From S139-23 sp047639315 (GTDB taxonomy: Bacteria; Planctomycetota; GCA-002687715; DRQF01): 64,000 bases of DNA. Below, one piece after another: positions 18,326 through 27,483 of this stretch. The stretch is from positions 1 through 64,000 of the forward strand of contig JBLINQ010000004.1 of assembly GCA_047639315.1 (NCBI GenBank). The letters are read 5' to 3'. Within the stretch, counting starts at the first letter, position 1. Every line of letters begins with the position of its first letter. The notes beneath the pieces were generated by a model that worked only from the letters and a program-made list of their open reading frames with translations, was not told the origin of the DNA and did no database searches. Both the position numbers and the translations under genes were made by a program.

Positions 18326-18542
18326 CTTGGGGGCGAGGTTCTCGGCGTTGCAGGGCGATGACCGATTCAGGGCAGCCAAAACCATAGGCCGATGATCAGG
18401 CGTGAGAGCCCACGAATTGGGTTCTCTGGCGCCTCTGCAGTAGGTCTCGGGAGCAATCTACTCGGCGCTTGCCCTCCCGCCGTCGGAATCGCACAATAAC
18501 CGCGATGCGAGCGTAGAGATCGTCGATTTAGCGAGGAAGTAC
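18326..18542 (+). promoter_or_regulatory. intergenic region with a hairpin and a weak promoter candidate
   Basis: No gene is visible here. A 9-bp hairpin (GAGAGCCCA / TGGGTTCTC, 18404-18426, one G-T pair) has no U-tract after it. A weak promoter, TTGCCC (18469-18474), 17-base spacer, CACAAT (18492-18497), precedes the next gene by 46 bases. Confidence 0.3.
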
Positions 18543-19883
18543 ATGATTCATTCAACAGACTCTATTGGTTTACCAGCACCGCTGTGCCATCGATGGCGAC
18601 TTCTGGTCTTGTTGCTGTGCTTGTTCGGTCCCTTGGTAATGGGCCAGACCGGCGGCAGCAGCGACCTGGATGACCCTGATGCTGAAGTCGATCCACGCTT
18701 CGAGCAAGCACGCAAATTCAACGTAGATGGCGAATTTGAAAAATCCTGGGCCGTCTACGACAAGATTTTGGCTGATCGCGGGAATGACGTTCCAACGCTG
18801 ATTACTTACGGCAATATGAAATGGCGTGCCGGTGACCACAAAGGGGCGGAAGAGAAACTTAAGCTTGCAGTGAAGACGATGCCGACACACATCAAGGGAC
18901 GCCAATTCCTTGGCCAGCTCTACTTTTTCCAAGGACGTCGTAAACTTGCGCGCGAGCAATTTGATGCCATGCGCAAACTGAAGTTCATGCGCGAGGATGT
19001 GCTGCACTCGGCTTTACTGAACCTCGGTAAGATGGATCTCTTGGAAGAGAAATGGCGCGATGCTCGGGCCCACTTCAAAGTCTTGCGCCGCGACGGAGGC
19101 AAGGCCGACCGTAAGAGTGGCAACAGAGGCAATAATCTTGTTCGCACGATGGTCGAGATGGACGAATGGACGCGCTACGATTCTGCTCACCTTCGCATCC
19201 ACTTCTCGAAAGAACTCAAGCAATTCTCGAAAGTCGAAGCGCGCAAAAAGTATGCAGCAGATTTAGATGCGTGGATTGCCAAAGTTGTCGCGTACCTGGA
19301 CATCGCGATGCCTGACCCATGGCAACTTTACGTCTTTGAAGATGACGGTGAAGCGAGCTTCAAGACTGGTCGTGCTGAAGCGCACGGCTGGGATTCATCG
19401 TGGTGGTTTAGCTATACCGCCTTGGACTCGCCCTACTCTGTGAAACATACTTTGGCGGTTCAGTTGTGTTCTCGGTGGGGCGGAACGCGGCCGATGTCTC
19501 GTTCTTTGGTTGAGGGCTTTTGTGAATTTCTCGCTGACGAAGGCAAGGATCCACACCGGTACGCAACCTTCATGCACAACGAGAATGATCTGCCATCAAT
19601 CCTCAAGTTGCATGCTCATCAACGTAAGAACGGCCAGCACGGTGCCGGTGTTTCCTACGTAGACTATATGATTCGCACATACGGCATTGAGAAATTCAAG
19701 AAACTGTGGCGCCGATTCAATATTGAAGTCAACCTTCGCAAGTACAAGGTTGGCAACTACAAGAAAATTCAATTCGACAAAGCTTTTGCCGGTCTCTATC
19801 CCAAGACACTTGGTGTTTCGTTTGAGGATTTTGAGAAGTCTTGGCTCAGCAAAGTAAAGTCAGAAGCAGGAGACGAAGACTAG
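18543..19883 (+). CDS. secreted TPR + peptidase-MA-like protein, zinc site lost
   Basis: 446 residues with a hydrophobic signal segment (cleavage near GQTGG) and an AGGAAG ribosome-binding site. Residues about 50-190 are TPR-like (ARKFNVDGEFEKSWAVYDKIL; PTLITYGNMKWRAGDHKGAEE). Residues about 215-440 resemble the gluzincin peptidase-MA-like fold found after such repeats. At the place of the catalytic HExxH there is HTLAV (His 302), so the glutamate and second histidine are absent. The later glutamate in the SLVEGFCEFL segment (Glu 324) is kept. It is therefore probably not an active zinc peptidase. A second gene of similar kind lies at 54691-56301. A Cys-rich protein gene starts two bases after the stop. 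Confidence 0.72.
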   Translation: MIHSTDSIGLPAPLCHRWRLLVLLLCLFGPLVMGQTGGSSDLDDPDAEVDPRFEQARKFNVDGEFEKSWAVYDKILADRGNDVPTLITYGNMKWRAGDHKGAEEKLKLAVKTMPTHIKGRQFLGQLYFFQGRRKLAREQFDAMRKLKFMREDVLHSALLNLGKMDLLEEKWRDARAHFKVLRRDGGKADRKSGNRGNNLVRTMVEMDEWTRYDSAHLRIHFSKELKQFSKVEARKKYAADLDAWIAKVVAYLDIAMPDPWQLYVFEDDGEASFKTGRAEAHGWDSSWWFSYTALDSPYSVKHTLAVQLCSRWGGTRPMSRSLVEGFCEFLADEGKDPHRYATFMHNENDLPSILKLHAHQRKNGQHGAGVSYVDYMIRTYGIEKFKKLWRRFNIEVNLRKYKVGNYKKIQFDKAFAGLYPKTLGVSFEDFEKSWLSKVKSEAGDED

Positions 19884-19884
19884 C

Positions 19885-20553
19885 ATGACTCGTGGTGCAG
19901 AACTCGATATTGAAAAACTCCTCAAAGATTTTGACGCGCCGGTCACGGCGTTCGATTGCGGACAGCTTTGTGCGCCGGCTAACGGCGGCGTGCCTGTATG
20001 TTGCGAAAGCAGTGGCGTGATCCCGGTACTCTACAAGAGCGAATTCAATTTACTCCAGAAACGTAGTGATCTCTGGCAGGCCTTTAAGCCGAGCTGCAAA
20101 GAAGAGAAAGAGTTGGTGGACGACCATGGCGACTACCAACTCGCCGTTTGCACCAAATCATGTTTCTCCGAACGCGACAATCGTAGTTTGAATTGTCGGA
20201 GCTTTCCGTTCTTGCCGTACTTCGATCACGACAGCGATATTGTTGGTCTCGTCTACGACTATGAAGCGGCCGAAGGCAAGTGTCCTCTCGTCAACTTGCC
20301 GCAGACGGTCACCAAGGAATATATCGCTCAGGCAGTTTCGTTTTGGCAAGCCGTTAGCGCGTTTGATACCGACGAGATGGAATTCTATCGCGCTGAGTCA
20401 AAGGGACTACGGAAACGCCAGCGCAGGATGGGCGAACCCGTCATGGTTCTGGTCGAGGCGGGCGTTTTGTCTTATCCAACGAGAAGGTCCGAGTGGTCCG
20501 CTATCAGCGAGTCGGGCGAAGAGTTGCCCCTGACACCTTACGATCGTCCATAA
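19885..20553 (+). CDS. cysteine-cluster protein, YkgJ/zinc-iron chelating-like
   Basis: 222 residues, cytoplasmic, with nine cysteines. Most lie in a pattern resembling the YkgJ (CxxCxxCC-type) family: FDCGQLC near residue 19, VCCES near 34, VCTKSCFSE near 88 and NCRSFPF near 100; GKCPLV near 131 adds one more. NCRSFPF is close to the family signature CRxFPF. The family is thought to bind zinc or iron-sulfur; its biochemical role is not established. The C-terminal 70 residues have no recognised match. It begins one base after the peptidase-MA-like gene, so the pair is probably co-transcribed. Confidence 0.6.
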   Translation: MTRGAELDIEKLLKDFDAPVTAFDCGQLCAPANGGVPVCCESSGVIPVLYKSEFNLLQKRSDLWQAFKPSCKEEKELVDDHGDYQLAVCTKSCFSERDNRSLNCRSFPFLPYFDHDSDIVGLVYDYEAAEGKCPLVNLPQTVTKEYIAQAVSFWQAVSAFDTDEMEFYRAESKGLRKRQRRMGEPVMVLVEAGVLSYPTRRSEWSAISESGEELPLTPYDRP

Positions 20554-20684
20554 TCGGCGACTTCGACGCCGATCTCGCCAATTTCCGAAACTTCTGCGGC
20601 GGATAGGTGTTGTAGTGGCGACTCAAGCTCCATGACTCAGATTAGAAGAATCGGAGGCGCGCCGGTGCGCCTGAGGAAAAAACG

Positions 20685-22169
20685 ATGAAGAACCGACTTT
20701 TGCCCATTTTGATCCTCGGCCTATTCACTTCGGTCTTGGCCGCCCAGAATCAGATTTCATGGGCCAAAAGCCTCGATTCTGCCCTCGCAAAAGCCAAGGC
20801 TGAGAATAAACCACTGCTCATCTGCATGAACATGGACAAGGATGTTGCCAATGATCGGATGGCTCGTGAGCACTATCACGACCCAGCGATTGTCGCCAAA
20901 ACCAAGGAGTTCGTCTGTGTCTTCGTCAGCCGATTTAAGCACACAAAAGACGACACCAAAACTTGCGGACGTTGTGGCCACATCACTTGCAAAGAGCACA
21001 TCAAAGCCGACCTCGCTGTTCGAGAGCTTTACTTCGAAAACAGCATTAGCGTGGTTGCACCGCAGCATGTTTTTCTGCGCCCGGATGGCAAACTTCTTCG
21101 AACCAAGCTGTACTTCCTGACCAAGCCTGAACTTCTTTCCCTTATGGATTCGGTTTTGCGTGAGTTGTTTCCTGAACGATTCAAGAAACCTGAAGAGGCC
21201 AAAGAAGAGGAAGTAAAAGAAGAAGCGCCAAAGGGAGAAAAGAAGGACGAAGAGAAGACGGGCGAAGATGAGGAACCAAAGACGGTTGCCGAACTTAAAG
21301 ACCTGATTGTCAAGTCGTCCGAGGTCGAAGAGATCAAAGAGTTTGCGCGTGAGCTCATCAATCGGAAGAAAGACCAAGAGGCCATTGATATTCTTGAGGC
21401 GTTTCTAACCGACAAAAAATCGCCAGTGTTGCGGCTTCAGGGACTCATGCTCGCTTATGGTTTCAAAGATCACAAAGAAGGCGTCCCCAAGATCATTCGG
21501 TTCCTAAAACACAAGGATCCGAGCGTCCGATCTCACACTGCAGTTGCACTCGAAGACATTGGTGATGAGTCGGCGCTCAAACCACTTAATTCACGGATGA
21601 AGCGTGAAAAAGAAGATGCAGTTCGCAAGAACTTGGTGCGCGCCATCGGCGTTTGCGGCAAGAAAAAGAAGAAGACTCAGACTCCGCTTCTGAAACTCTT
21701 GCGCGACAAGACACGGCTCGTTCAAAGGAATGCTGCCCTTGCTCTTGGTAACTTCGAGAAGGGCGGGAAAGCCGAAAAAGCTCTTTTGCAGATGGCATTC
21801 CAAGTTGGCGGAGGCGGCCGTGGCGGCCGAGGAGGGTTTGGGCGCATTCAAAATAATCAGGCCGCTCTTTATGCTCTGGTCCAGATGGGCAGCGAAAAAG
21901 CCAAGAAGAAGACTGAGGAGCAGATCGAAAAGGGCGAGGGCTTCATGGCTGACGCCTTTCAACGGGTCCTTGATGCCTTCAATACACCCTTTGATCCCAC
22001 CAACCCAGAGGTGGTTCGATGGCGTCGAAGTGCCGGCGGCGATAAGATTAAACGTGACTTGGACCCTGAGAATGTTCCGGGTGGCCGTGGGCGAGGCAAT
22101 GGCGAAGGTGGTGATAACCGTCGAGATCGTCGGCGCCGTCCCGAAAATGGCGGTGGCGACAACAAGTAA
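20685..22169 (+). CDS. secreted thioredoxin-like + HEAT-repeat protein without a CxxC active site
   Basis: 494 residues with signal peptide (cleavage after VLAA). Residues about 22-160 have the layout of secreted thioredoxin-like domains (SALAKAKAENKPLLICMNMD, then HVFLRPDGKLL), but the redox CxxC after the first strand is missing. Instead a Cys/His cluster occurs at C94-x2-C97-x4-C102-x2-H105 (CGRCGHITCKEH), which could bind metal. A Lys/Glu-rich linker (about 165-205) leads to HEAT repeats (about 210-400). The tail is Gly/Arg-rich (GGGGRGGRGGFGR near 372-384; the last 35 residues). A short hairpin (20655-20672) sits just before the GAGG ribosome-binding site. Confidence 0.75.
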   Translation: MKNRLLPILILGLFTSVLAAQNQISWAKSLDSALAKAKAENKPLLICMNMDKDVANDRMAREHYHDPAIVAKTKEFVCVFVSRFKHTKDDTKTCGRCGHITCKEHIKADLAVRELYFENSISVVAPQHVFLRPDGKLLRTKLYFLTKPELLSLMDSVLRELFPERFKKPEEAKEEEVKEEAPKGEKKDEEKTGEDEEPKTVAELKDLIVKSSEVEEIKEFARELINRKKDQEAIDILEAFLTDKKSPVLRLQGLMLAYGFKDHKEGVPKIIRFLKHKDPSVRSHTAVALEDIGDESALKPLNSRMKREKEDAVRKNLVRAIGVCGKKKKKTQTPLLKLLRDKTRLVQRNAALALGNFEKGGKAEKALLQMAFQVGGGGRGGRGGFGRIQNNQAALYALVQMGSEKAKKKTEEQIEKGEGFMADAFQRVLDAFNTPFDPTNPEVVRWRRSAGGDKIKRDLDPENVPGGRGRGNGEGGDNRRDRRRRPENGGGDNK

Positions 22170-22211
22170 AGTCGCAATAAGAGACTTTCGACCTTCTCGG
22201 CAACAAATTGA

Positions 22212-22240
22212 AGCAATCCCCTCCACAAGGGTGTTGCTTT
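22212..22240 (+). terminator. weak terminator-like hairpin
   Basis: Imperfect stem AGCAA-CCC / GGG-TTGCT (22212-22238) with short internal asymmetries, followed by only two T residues. It lies 43 bases after the thioredoxin/HEAT gene. Confidence 0.3.
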
Positions 22241-22299
22241 GGTGTATTCTGACGACTTAGTTGTTTGTCGTTTCGCAATCCATAGTACCGAGCTTAAGT

Positions 22300-23049
22300 A
22301 TGACCCAGTCCCAGTCCCTCTCTAGGGAATCTGTTGGCGGGGAAATGGAATTGAGTGCCGAGCGACGCCGCGCACGGATCTTAGGACGTATCTTAGAGTC
22401 GAGTCATCGATTTCATGAACGTCATCAAGTCCCAGAGATCATGCAGGCGTTGGTTGGTATTTCTCATGACCTTTTCGCCGATAGCGAACTTCTCTTGCTG
22501 GCCAAAAGTCGTCTTCTAGACCAAGAAGAGCTGGAGGTTTTTCACAATGATCTTAGTGGTGCCGAATTAGCTTTTGCAAAGCGACTTGCTAGTGAAGTTT
22601 CTGAAACCGGTGTTCCTCCATTCTCTGCAGAATTCAACATTATCAGTGAGCGCCATGCCGGGTGTGTACCTCTACGTATTGGTGATGAGATCTTCGGAGC
22701 TCTTTATGTCACCGTACCCTTTGGCACGCTTGGCAGCGCCGACGAGCTAACTTACTATTTGCGACTGATTAGTTTGCAAGCGAGCTTGTCTCTCAATACC
22801 GCCACCAACATCAAGCGGTTGGGCGAAGAGTTAGAGATCATGACAACCGATGCTGGCGTCAATTTGACCGAGGAGGACATCCCACTCACGGTCGCCAAGC
22901 GCGCATTCGAACGTTGGTTGATCAGTGCAAGGTTGGCGCACACCAACGGGAACATTGCCGCAGCAGCGAGAGCTCTCAAGATGGATCGTGGGCAGCTTTC
23001 AAGGTTAGTCAAACGGCACAATATTGACCCGACCAGTTACCGGCCTTGA
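22300..23049 (+). CDS. GAF-like sensor with C-terminal Fis-type HTH
   Basis: 249 residues from the first ATG; a TTG 13 codons upstream and a second ATG 15 codons downstream are alternatives. Residues about 25-165 look like a GAF domain (AGCVPLRIGDEIFGALYV is the most characteristic part). The last 50 residues form a Fis/NtrC-type helix-turn-helix (NGNIAAAARALKMDRGQLSRLV). The AAA+ module that normally links these two in sigma-54 activators is absent, so it should act as a simple DNA-binding regulator or co-regulator. No gene target is indicated; the methyltransferase gene follows 32 bases later. Confidence 0.72.
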   Translation: MTQSQSLSRESVGGEMELSAERRRARILGRILESSHRFHERHQVPEIMQALVGISHDLFADSELLLLAKSRLLDQEELEVFHNDLSGAELAFAKRLASEVSETGVPPFSAEFNIISERHAGCVPLRIGDEIFGALYVTVPFGTLGSADELTYYLRLISLQASLSLNTATNIKRLGEELEIMTTDAGVNLTEEDIPLTVAKRAFERWLISARLAHTNGNIAAAARALKMDRGQLSRLVKRHNIDPTSYRP

Positions 23050-23081
23050 ATTCTCATATCGACTAAGTTCATGATGTTGCT

Positions 23082-24236
23082 ATGGAGCAGCATCAACTGG
23101 AATACTTGTTGTCGGACAACGGGCGAGAATGGTTCGCCCGATTGGAAGATCATGTCGGCGAGCCCCATAGTCGTCTACTTTGGCTCAGAAAGTCACTTTC
23201 GGCTGAGCAGTCTGCGGCCCTATTTGAGTTAGAGCGGGCCCGGGCTTCACTTGCTGGACGGCATAACTTAGCCAGCTCTTTTTTCTTGGACACCTCAGCG
23301 GCTGCACAAGCCTCTTCCCAATTGGTCGCGAATTGGCGGGCTCGTCGTTTTCGAAATGCCAACCGCGTCGTTGATCTTTGCTGCGGCGCTGGCGTGGATA
23401 CTCTTGCTTTGGCTGCGGTTGCGCCGGTCCTGGCGGTCGATGAGAATCTCCTTCGACTTTCCTTTGCTCAAGTCAATGCGGTTGGCGAACACCATGACGT
23501 TGCCTTCGTGCGCGGGCGAATCCCTGATTGCCTTGGTCAAGTCGACTATGCCTTCTGTGATCCTGACCGACGTCGTGACGGCAAACGCATTTTTGATCCT
23601 CATGAAGCCAGTCCTTCCCTGGATGAACTCCTCACCCTTCAAGTTTCAGAAGGAATGGGCGTGAAACTCTCACCGATGGCTCCTCTCGAAGGTCTCGACG
23701 ACTACGGAGAACTGGAGTTTGTGAGTGCTGCCCGGGAATTGAAGGAGATCGTTCTCTGGACCGGCTCCTTATCTAAAGGTGGACGCCGCGTCAGCCAGCC
23801 TGCAACCGGATCCGAGATTGAAGGTGAAGTTGGGGTTAAGCCAGAGCTCGCTGAGAGTCTTGGCGAATTTCTTTTTGACCCCGATCCCGGATTGACTCGA
23901 TCAGGCCTCCTGGGTGATCTCGCCCGGAAACTTGGATTGAGAGCGTTGGCCCCAGACATCGCCTATCTCACCGGTGACGAAGACCCGAAGACCCCTTTCT
24001 TGACAGCTCGGCGTATTATTGCCACTTCAAAGACCAGCCATAAGGCCTTGCAGGGGCTGATACGGACCCACGAAATTGGCCGTTTAGATGTTTCTCGGCG
24101 GGGATATCCCCAAAGTCCGGAAGAAGTACGTAAACGACTACGTCTGAAGGGCTCGGGAGTGGGGCACTTGCATTTGACCCGCTTCGGTACCCAGAGGATG
24201 GGTATTTTGACAAAACCCGCTCAAAGCGCCCGTTGA
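23082..24236 (+). CDS. class I SAM-dependent methyltransferase with THUMP-like C-terminal domain
   Basis: 384 residues. The Rossmann methyltransferase core has motif I VVDLCCGAGVDTLAL near residue 94, an acidic motif II (VLAVDEN), and the DPDRR motif in FCDPDRRRDGKR near residue 161. The C-terminal region (RSGLLGDLARKLGLRALAPDIAYLTG, then LRLKGSGVGHLHLTRFGTQ) matches the THUMP-like domain that accompanies this methyltransferase group. The substrate is not established; RNA is often suggested because of the THUMP-like domain. It stands on its own between a GAF-Fis regulator and a secreted protein. Confidence 0.85.
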   Translation: MEQHQLEYLLSDNGREWFARLEDHVGEPHSRLLWLRKSLSAEQSAALFELERARASLAGRHNLASSFFLDTSAAAQASSQLVANWRARRFRNANRVVDLCCGAGVDTLALAAVAPVLAVDENLLRLSFAQVNAVGEHHDVAFVRGRIPDCLGQVDYAFCDPDRRRDGKRIFDPHEASPSLDELLTLQVSEGMGVKLSPMAPLEGLDDYGELEFVSAARELKEIVLWTGSLSKGGRRVSQPATGSEIEGEVGVKPELAESLGEFLFDPDPGLTRSGLLGDLARKLGLRALAPDIAYLTGDEDPKTPFLTARRIIATSKTSHKALQGLIRTHEIGRLDVSRRGYPQSPEEVRKRLRLKGSGVGHLHLTRFGTQRMGILTKPAQSAR

Positions 24237-24389
24237 CGTATTAATATTAAGGGCCAGATCGCAGGGGCGATTAAGTTACGTTAATTTCGACGAAGGAGCC
24301 GTTGAGGCTCCACTATGTTCTATTCACAGAGGATGGAGAGTTGATCCATTCTTGCCCGACCGCCAAGACCAAATATCGGAGTTCATCCA

Positions 24390-25103
24390 ATGAGTACGCG
24401 AATCACCGTCGTTGCCTTCTTGTTGCTTTCGCTGTTTAGCGCAGACCTCATGGCCCAGTCTTCTCGACGCAAGAGCACTCGATCACGGGCTCAAACACAA
24501 GAGAAGACACTGTCTGAGAGAGACCCAGGGCTCTATGCCTGGGTGACCACGTTGGTGCTGAATCTGCAGAAGGAACATAAGATAATTCGCAACAGTGCCG
24601 CTCAAGCGTTGATCTCGGTGGGAGGCGATGCCGCACCGATGCTTGTAGAACTTCGCGAACGGTCAACAATGAAACAACGGCGCTTGATCAACCGGATCCT
24701 TGAGAGAATGACTCGTGGCACCGGCAAAAACCTGTTCAAGGATAGTGCGGGTGGAGCAGCGCCCAAGACTTTGGCCAGGGATATCGGGGCGGTCCTTAAG
24801 TTGAACAAGGCCCAGACCACGCGTCTCAACGGCGTCATCGTGAAGGCTCAGGAGCAAAAACGCTCCATTGACTTGTCGTTCAAAAAGAAGAAATTCGGCC
24901 CAAAGATTAAAGCACAGAAGGTTGAGACCCTGCTCCGAGAGCTTGACGCCGAACTGAGCCTGTTCTTGGATCGCCAGGCTACTGACTATGTCACCCTGCG
25001 TTTGGGAGTGAATCCGGCGGCCGCGAAGAAGCGAGTTGACCCGAAAACGCAAGAGGACGAACTCAATCGTCGTCGCCCCGCTGATAAGTCGGATGGCAAG
25101 TAA
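24390..25103 (+). CDS. secreted HEAT-like helical protein, unknown function
   Basis: 237 residues with a signal peptide (cleavage after LMAQ). The mature protein is strongly basic. One HEAT-like helical pair is visible (KIIRNSAAQALISVGGDAAPML, about residues 60-82), followed by long helices (about 125-205) and a charged tail. No family is recognised. It has its own transcript end, an intrinsic terminator 33 bases after the stop. Confidence 0.7.
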   Translation: MSTRITVVAFLLLSLFSADLMAQSSRRKSTRSRAQTQEKTLSERDPGLYAWVTTLVLNLQKEHKIIRNSAAQALISVGGDAAPMLVELRERSTMKQRRLINRILERMTRGTGKNLFKDSAGGAAPKTLARDIGAVLKLNKAQTTRLNGVIVKAQEQKRSIDLSFKKKKFGPKIKAQKVETLLRELDAELSLFLDRQATDYVTLRLGVNPAAAKKRVDPKTQEDELNRRRPADKSDGK

Positions 25104-25135
25104 AGGCTGAGCCCAGCTTCCTTAAATCAGACAAT

Positions 25136-25177
25136 GCCCTCGATCGCCTAAGATAAGTGGCCGTCGAGGGCTTTTTT
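25136..25177 (+). terminator. intrinsic terminator
   Basis: 8-bp stem GCCCTCGA / TCGAGGGC (25136-25143 with 25164-25171), 20-base loop, then six T residues. Confidence 0.87.
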
Positions 25178-25363
25178 CGCAACTTTCTGCATCGTCCCCA
25201 CCTTGCTCATGCTGTCAAATGGCCGAATTACATCTCGCTTGGGGTGGATTATAGCCTCCCATTCCACGCATTTAGAGGCCGCTTTTCCGTTAGGGCCCGC
25301 CGGATTGTCTTTTGGTGCCCATTTTATGCTTTTAGGAGCATTCGCTGCGTCGATTCTTCACGG

Positions 25364-25391
25364 TTGACAGGATGGGCAGTCCGACTATCCT
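25364..25391 (+). promoter_or_regulatory. candidate promoter of the amidohydrolase-like operon
   Basis: The stretch 25178-25581 has no gene that I can support. It contains a perfect -35 TTGACA (25364-25369) and, 16 bases on, TATCCT (25386-25391). This is the best sigma-70-type promoter in the region, about 190 bases ahead of the first amidohydrolase-like gene, so a long 5' leader is implied. A short reading frame at 25157-25462 begins inside the preceding terminator and has no protein-like features. Confidence 0.45.
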
Positions 25392-25581
25392 CGCCAATCC
25401 TGAATCGGCGCAAATGCGCAGGCGATTTTTCCCGGGGCTTTGAGCGCTTCAAACTTATTTGAAATGCTTAAGTCCGTGAAAGTAAATCCCTGTCGGGTCG
25501 TACAAGGTTGAGCCAGCGCCACATGTCCGTCCATGGATATGGCCTGGTACGCTTTTCTTTTTTCTATGCATGGGGCCAATC

Positions 25582-27477
25582 ATGCCTTTCGTTCGCCTTT
25601 TTTTGATGCTCGTCGGCTTAGTCGCCATGGTCGGGACCAGTGGTGCTCAATCGCCATTTGGATCCGGCGCCACCGTAATCAAGAATGCCACTGTCTTCTC
25701 CAAAGGGAAGATCGTTGAGAATTGCCACGTTCTCTTTGCTGGCAAGAAGATCAAAGCGGTTGGACAATCAATCAAGATCCCTGATGACGCTGAAGTCATT
25801 GATGGAACTGGGAAATTCGTCATTCCGACGTTGATTGATTCTTCTGCCACCATGGGGCTCTTTCAGAAACAAGCCGCAAGTCGCACCATCAAGGCGCATT
25901 TTTCGATCTTGGATCGGCTTGATCTCTTCAACGTTGACTCCTTCAAGGATGCGATTGAGCAAGGCGTTACCCACGTCTATCTTCGCAATCCTGCAGCGAA
26001 GGGGATCGGTGGGCAAGGATCAGGAGTTGTCTTGCCCAAGAAGATGGGCGGTACGACCGACGAGGTCTCAGTCAAGGGCAGCCAAGCAATCCATGTCAAA
26101 TTGGGAACTGCGAATGGACCAGTCGGACGTTACCTCGAAGTGAAGGGACTCGGTGGGCAGCTTGTTGCTGCCAAGAAATACCGTGAGTCATGGAAGAAGT
26201 ACGAAGAGAAGCTCAAAGAGTACGTTGATGGTCTGCCGAAGGCTTCAAAGAAGAAGTCTACAGCCAAAAAGCCTGCCAAGAAAAACGAAACAAAAGGCAA
26301 GGCGCCTACAAAGCGTGTTGGTGCTCCCGATCCATTCGTCGATGAAGACGATGATCATCATGATGAGCATGGCAATGAGGAAGAAGGCGATCACGATGAA
26401 TTCGATCCTTCCGAGATCGCCGAGTGGGACATCTGGGGTTTAGGAAATCCTGACGAACACCCGGTCATCAAGGCCCGCAAGTTGGCAGCTGAAACAGCAC
26501 ACGAAGATCACGAAATCCCAATCAGCTGGGAAGCACCAGTACCTCGTCTTCGCCCAATTCGCAGTAGTGTTGATTTGGACGGGACCGAACCACACCTCTC
26601 GCATGAGAAGCCTCTGGATCCGAACGATCCAAACGGCATCGACTTGTTGCTTTGCGAACACTGTGGCGGACAAATCGAAGGTCAACCACACTTTCACGAA
26701 GAGCCACAAGGTTTTGATTTTTGGCAATTCGCTCCAGACCCAAAGGAAGCCGCGAAAGCAAAAGCGAAAGCGAAGTCTTCCTCCAAGAAATCAAAAGAGC
26801 CAAAAGAACCGCGCTTTGATCCAGCTATGGAAGCCATGGCAGATGTTTTGGAAGGCAAGATGCGCTTGCGCATCGAAGTTCACCGAGCTGAAGACATCAA
26901 GAATCTCCTGGCAATCTTGGCAAAGCATCCCATGGAAGTTGTCCTTGAAGGCGTGACTGAGGGATACATGGTTGCCGAGGAATTGGCGAAAGCCGAAATT
27001 TCAGTCTTGGTCTACGGTGATTCCATCAAGCCAATCGCAGAAGCGGCCGGTGGTGGTCGCGCTAATCTTCCAATCCGTCTTCCGCGTGGTTTCCGTATGC
27101 CCCGCTCATTCTTCGGAAGAGGCGGTCCACAGAAAGCATCACTCCCTATCGAAGGGATGGCGCGCCCAGACAATGCAGCTGTCATGTCGGCTCATGGCGT
27201 TGCCGTTGCAATCGCTGCATCATCGAAGTCTTCGAACGCTTCACCACAGCTACTCCTGGCTGCGGGGCGAGTGGCAGGGAACGGTCTGAGCAAGGAAGCA
27301 GCGCTCTCGGCTGTGACCGAATTACCAGCCCGGATCCTCGGTATCGATGATCAAGTCGGAACGCTTAAGAAAGGACAACGAGCTAGTTTCGTTATTCTCA
27401 GTGGCGATCCATTTGATGCCTCTACTCGCGTCCAAACCATCTATATGGATGGTAAGAGCTACTACAAGAAGAAGTAA
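25582..27477 (+). CDS. exported amidohydrolase-like protein 1 (metal ligands absent; His/acid and Cys insert)
   Basis: 631 residues from the ATG that gives a clean signal peptide (cleavage near TSGAQ); an in-frame ATG four codons earlier is possible. It has the amidohydrolase composite fold: N-terminal beta-sandwich (ATVIKNATVFSKGKIVENCH; EVIDGTGKFVIPTLID) and the C-terminal signature VGTLKKGQRASFVILSGDP. In place of HxH after IPTLID there is S88-A89-T90, and no late Asp motif is seen, so it should not bind the usual metals. The middle carries a Lys/Ala linker, a His/Asp/Glu-rich stretch (residues 251-275, DDDHHDEHG) and a CEHC motif at 358-361 followed by HFHEE, which may bind another metal. 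First gene of the eight-gene array; the next starts six bases after its stop. Confidence 0.85.
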   Translation: MPFVRLFLMLVGLVAMVGTSGAQSPFGSGATVIKNATVFSKGKIVENCHVLFAGKKIKAVGQSIKIPDDAEVIDGTGKFVIPTLIDSSATMGLFQKQAASRTIKAHFSILDRLDLFNVDSFKDAIEQGVTHVYLRNPAAKGIGGQGSGVVLPKKMGGTTDEVSVKGSQAIHVKLGTANGPVGRYLEVKGLGGQLVAAKKYRESWKKYEEKLKEYVDGLPKASKKKSTAKKPAKKNETKGKAPTKRVGAPDPFVDEDDDHHDEHGNEEEGDHDEFDPSEIAEWDIWGLGNPDEHPVIKARKLAAETAHEDHEIPISWEAPVPRLRPIRSSVDLDGTEPHLSHEKPLDPNDPNGIDLLLCEHCGGQIEGQPHFHEEPQGFDFWQFAPDPKEAAKAKAKAKSSSKKSKEPKEPRFDPAMEAMADVLEGKMRLRIEVHRAEDIKNLLAILAKHPMEVVLEGVTEGYMVAEELAKAEISVLVYGDSIKPIAEAAGGGRANLPIRLPRGFRMPRSFFGRGGPQKASLPIEGMARPDNAAVMSAHGVAVAIAASSKSSNASPQLLLAAGRVAGNGLSKEAALSAVTELPARILGIDDQVGTLKKGQRASFVILSGDPFDASTRVQTIYMDGKSYYKKK

Positions 27478-27483
27478 TTCCAA

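Noticed and set aside
22261..22299. TTG start 13 codons upstream for the GAF-Fis regulator
   Set aside because: No ribosome-binding site and a non-conserved leader; the ATG at 22300 is simpler.
25157..25462. 101-codon frame before the amidohydrolase array
   Set aside because: Starts inside the preceding terminator and its translation looks random; the region more likely holds a promoter and leader.
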